DNA of 64,000 bases from Xiphias gladius (Eukaryota; Chordata; Actinopteri; Istiophoriformes; Xiphiidae). Made by a program: the position numbers and the translations under genes. Position 1 is the first letter of the stretch; the number at the start of each line of letters is the position of its first letter. The stretch covers positions 5,895,600-5,959,599 of the forward strand of contig NC_053421.1 in the NCBI RefSeq assembly GCF_016859285.1. The letters run 5' to 3'. Positions 63,313 to 64,000 of this stretch are shown in pieces. The notes under the pieces were generated by a model. It did not search any database, was not told the origin of the DNA, and saw only the letters and a list, made by a program, of their open reading frames with translations.

Positions 63313-64000
63313 GTGAGTAGAACTTAATGCACTTGATTTTTGGTCAGCAAAAATGGACCAGTGTGCTGTCTTTAAATCATTAAACATCTAGCTAGAAGAT
63401 GTAAAATCTGATGTAGTTTATGCAGTCACCATTCTAAATCTGAACTCAGATATCAAAATACTTTATAAGAAACAATATATTTAACACAAACAAACCAAAA
63501 TCCTTTTGACTAATTTTAGACTTTATTACTTTACTTTTATTGTTAGAGGATATACATCAGCTAGTCTTCTTGGGGTCTGTTACACTAAAATACAGTATAC
63601 TGGAAATAGTCTGTGTTACGGGACTATTTCCAGGTCTTTGAATTATACTCCAATTGATATTGGATTTTTGAGGCCAATGCTGATTTGAGAGTTTAAAAAA
63701 GACATAACGTGAACAAACATATTTGATAAGGAGACCTTAGATTTGGCTGTTAAAGAATTTTGACCAAGATGTGTAGTGAGTGGGACATTTAATGGTTGCT
63801 AGTGCTCTCTGGTAAGCTCTCTGACAAATGTTGTGGAATGGTCATGGGCAAAATGAACAACGCTGACTATTGGTTTCTCGTGGGAAACAAACAGCAGGCT
63901 CCTGTGTGAAAGGCCGGTGTTAAATTGACCCTTCCCTTCTTCAACTCCTCCTAACACAGACTTTGTCGCTACACGTCAACTTACTTCCCCCTTGTCCTTC
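63313..64000 (+). other. spire1 intron 7, open at the window edge
   Basis: Starts at the CCT|GTGAGT donor. No further spire1 exon was found before base 64000; the next expected segment (third and fourth WH2 repeats) must lie beyond the window. Confidence 0.6.

Overview
This is vertebrate nuclear DNA, almost certainly from a ray-finned (teleost, probably percomorph) fish. It has GT-AG introns of moderate size, many long (CA/TG)n tracts, several copies of short inverted-repeat elements common in teleost genomes, and genes that translate into close relatives of human proteins. There are no bacterial features, no CRISPR and no intact mobile-element ORF. All exon coordinates below were derived by hand from splice sites and reading phase.

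Layout, left to right. (1) 1-3.3 kb: the 5' end of ubr5 on the minus strand; only the first coding exon is present, the rest lies beyond base 1. (2) 3.3-9.4 kb: intergenic, with one small inverted-repeat element. (3) 9.5-12.9 kb: klf10 (TIEG-type zinc-finger repressor) on the plus strand, complete. (4) 13.3-20.8 kb: azin1 (antizyme inhibitor) on the minus strand, complete, 10 coding exons plus two 5' leader exons. (5) 21-27 kb: intergenic plus the undefined 5' end of the next gene. (6) 27.0-34.95 kb: atp6v1c1 (V-ATPase subunit C) on the plus strand, all 12 coding exons. (7) 35-37.4 kb: intergenic. (8) 37.4-64 kb: the 5' half of spire1 on the plus strand (7 coding exons: KIND domain and first WH2 repeats), running off the right end. 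Its large introns carry most of the repeats: MITE-like elements, a decayed L1-type LINE fragment and a CA tract of about 100 bp.

The ubr5-klf10-azin1-atp6v1c1 order matches the human 8q22.3 block as I recall it, but klf10 is on the opposite strand relative to its neighbours, and spire1 (human chromosome 18) follows directly.

The most striking element is in the azin1 leader: a 47-codon upstream reading frame split over two exons, starting at AUU rather than AUG and ending Pro-Pro-Trp-Asp-Pro-Ser-stop. It matches the known polyamine-sensing upstream conserved coding region of antizyme inhibitor mRNAs. The AZIN1 protein itself has lost three ornithine decarboxylase active-site residues (K69, K169 and C360 equivalents), two more changes than I recall in any tetrapod copy. 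I found no wholly new system; the strongest leads are regulatory.
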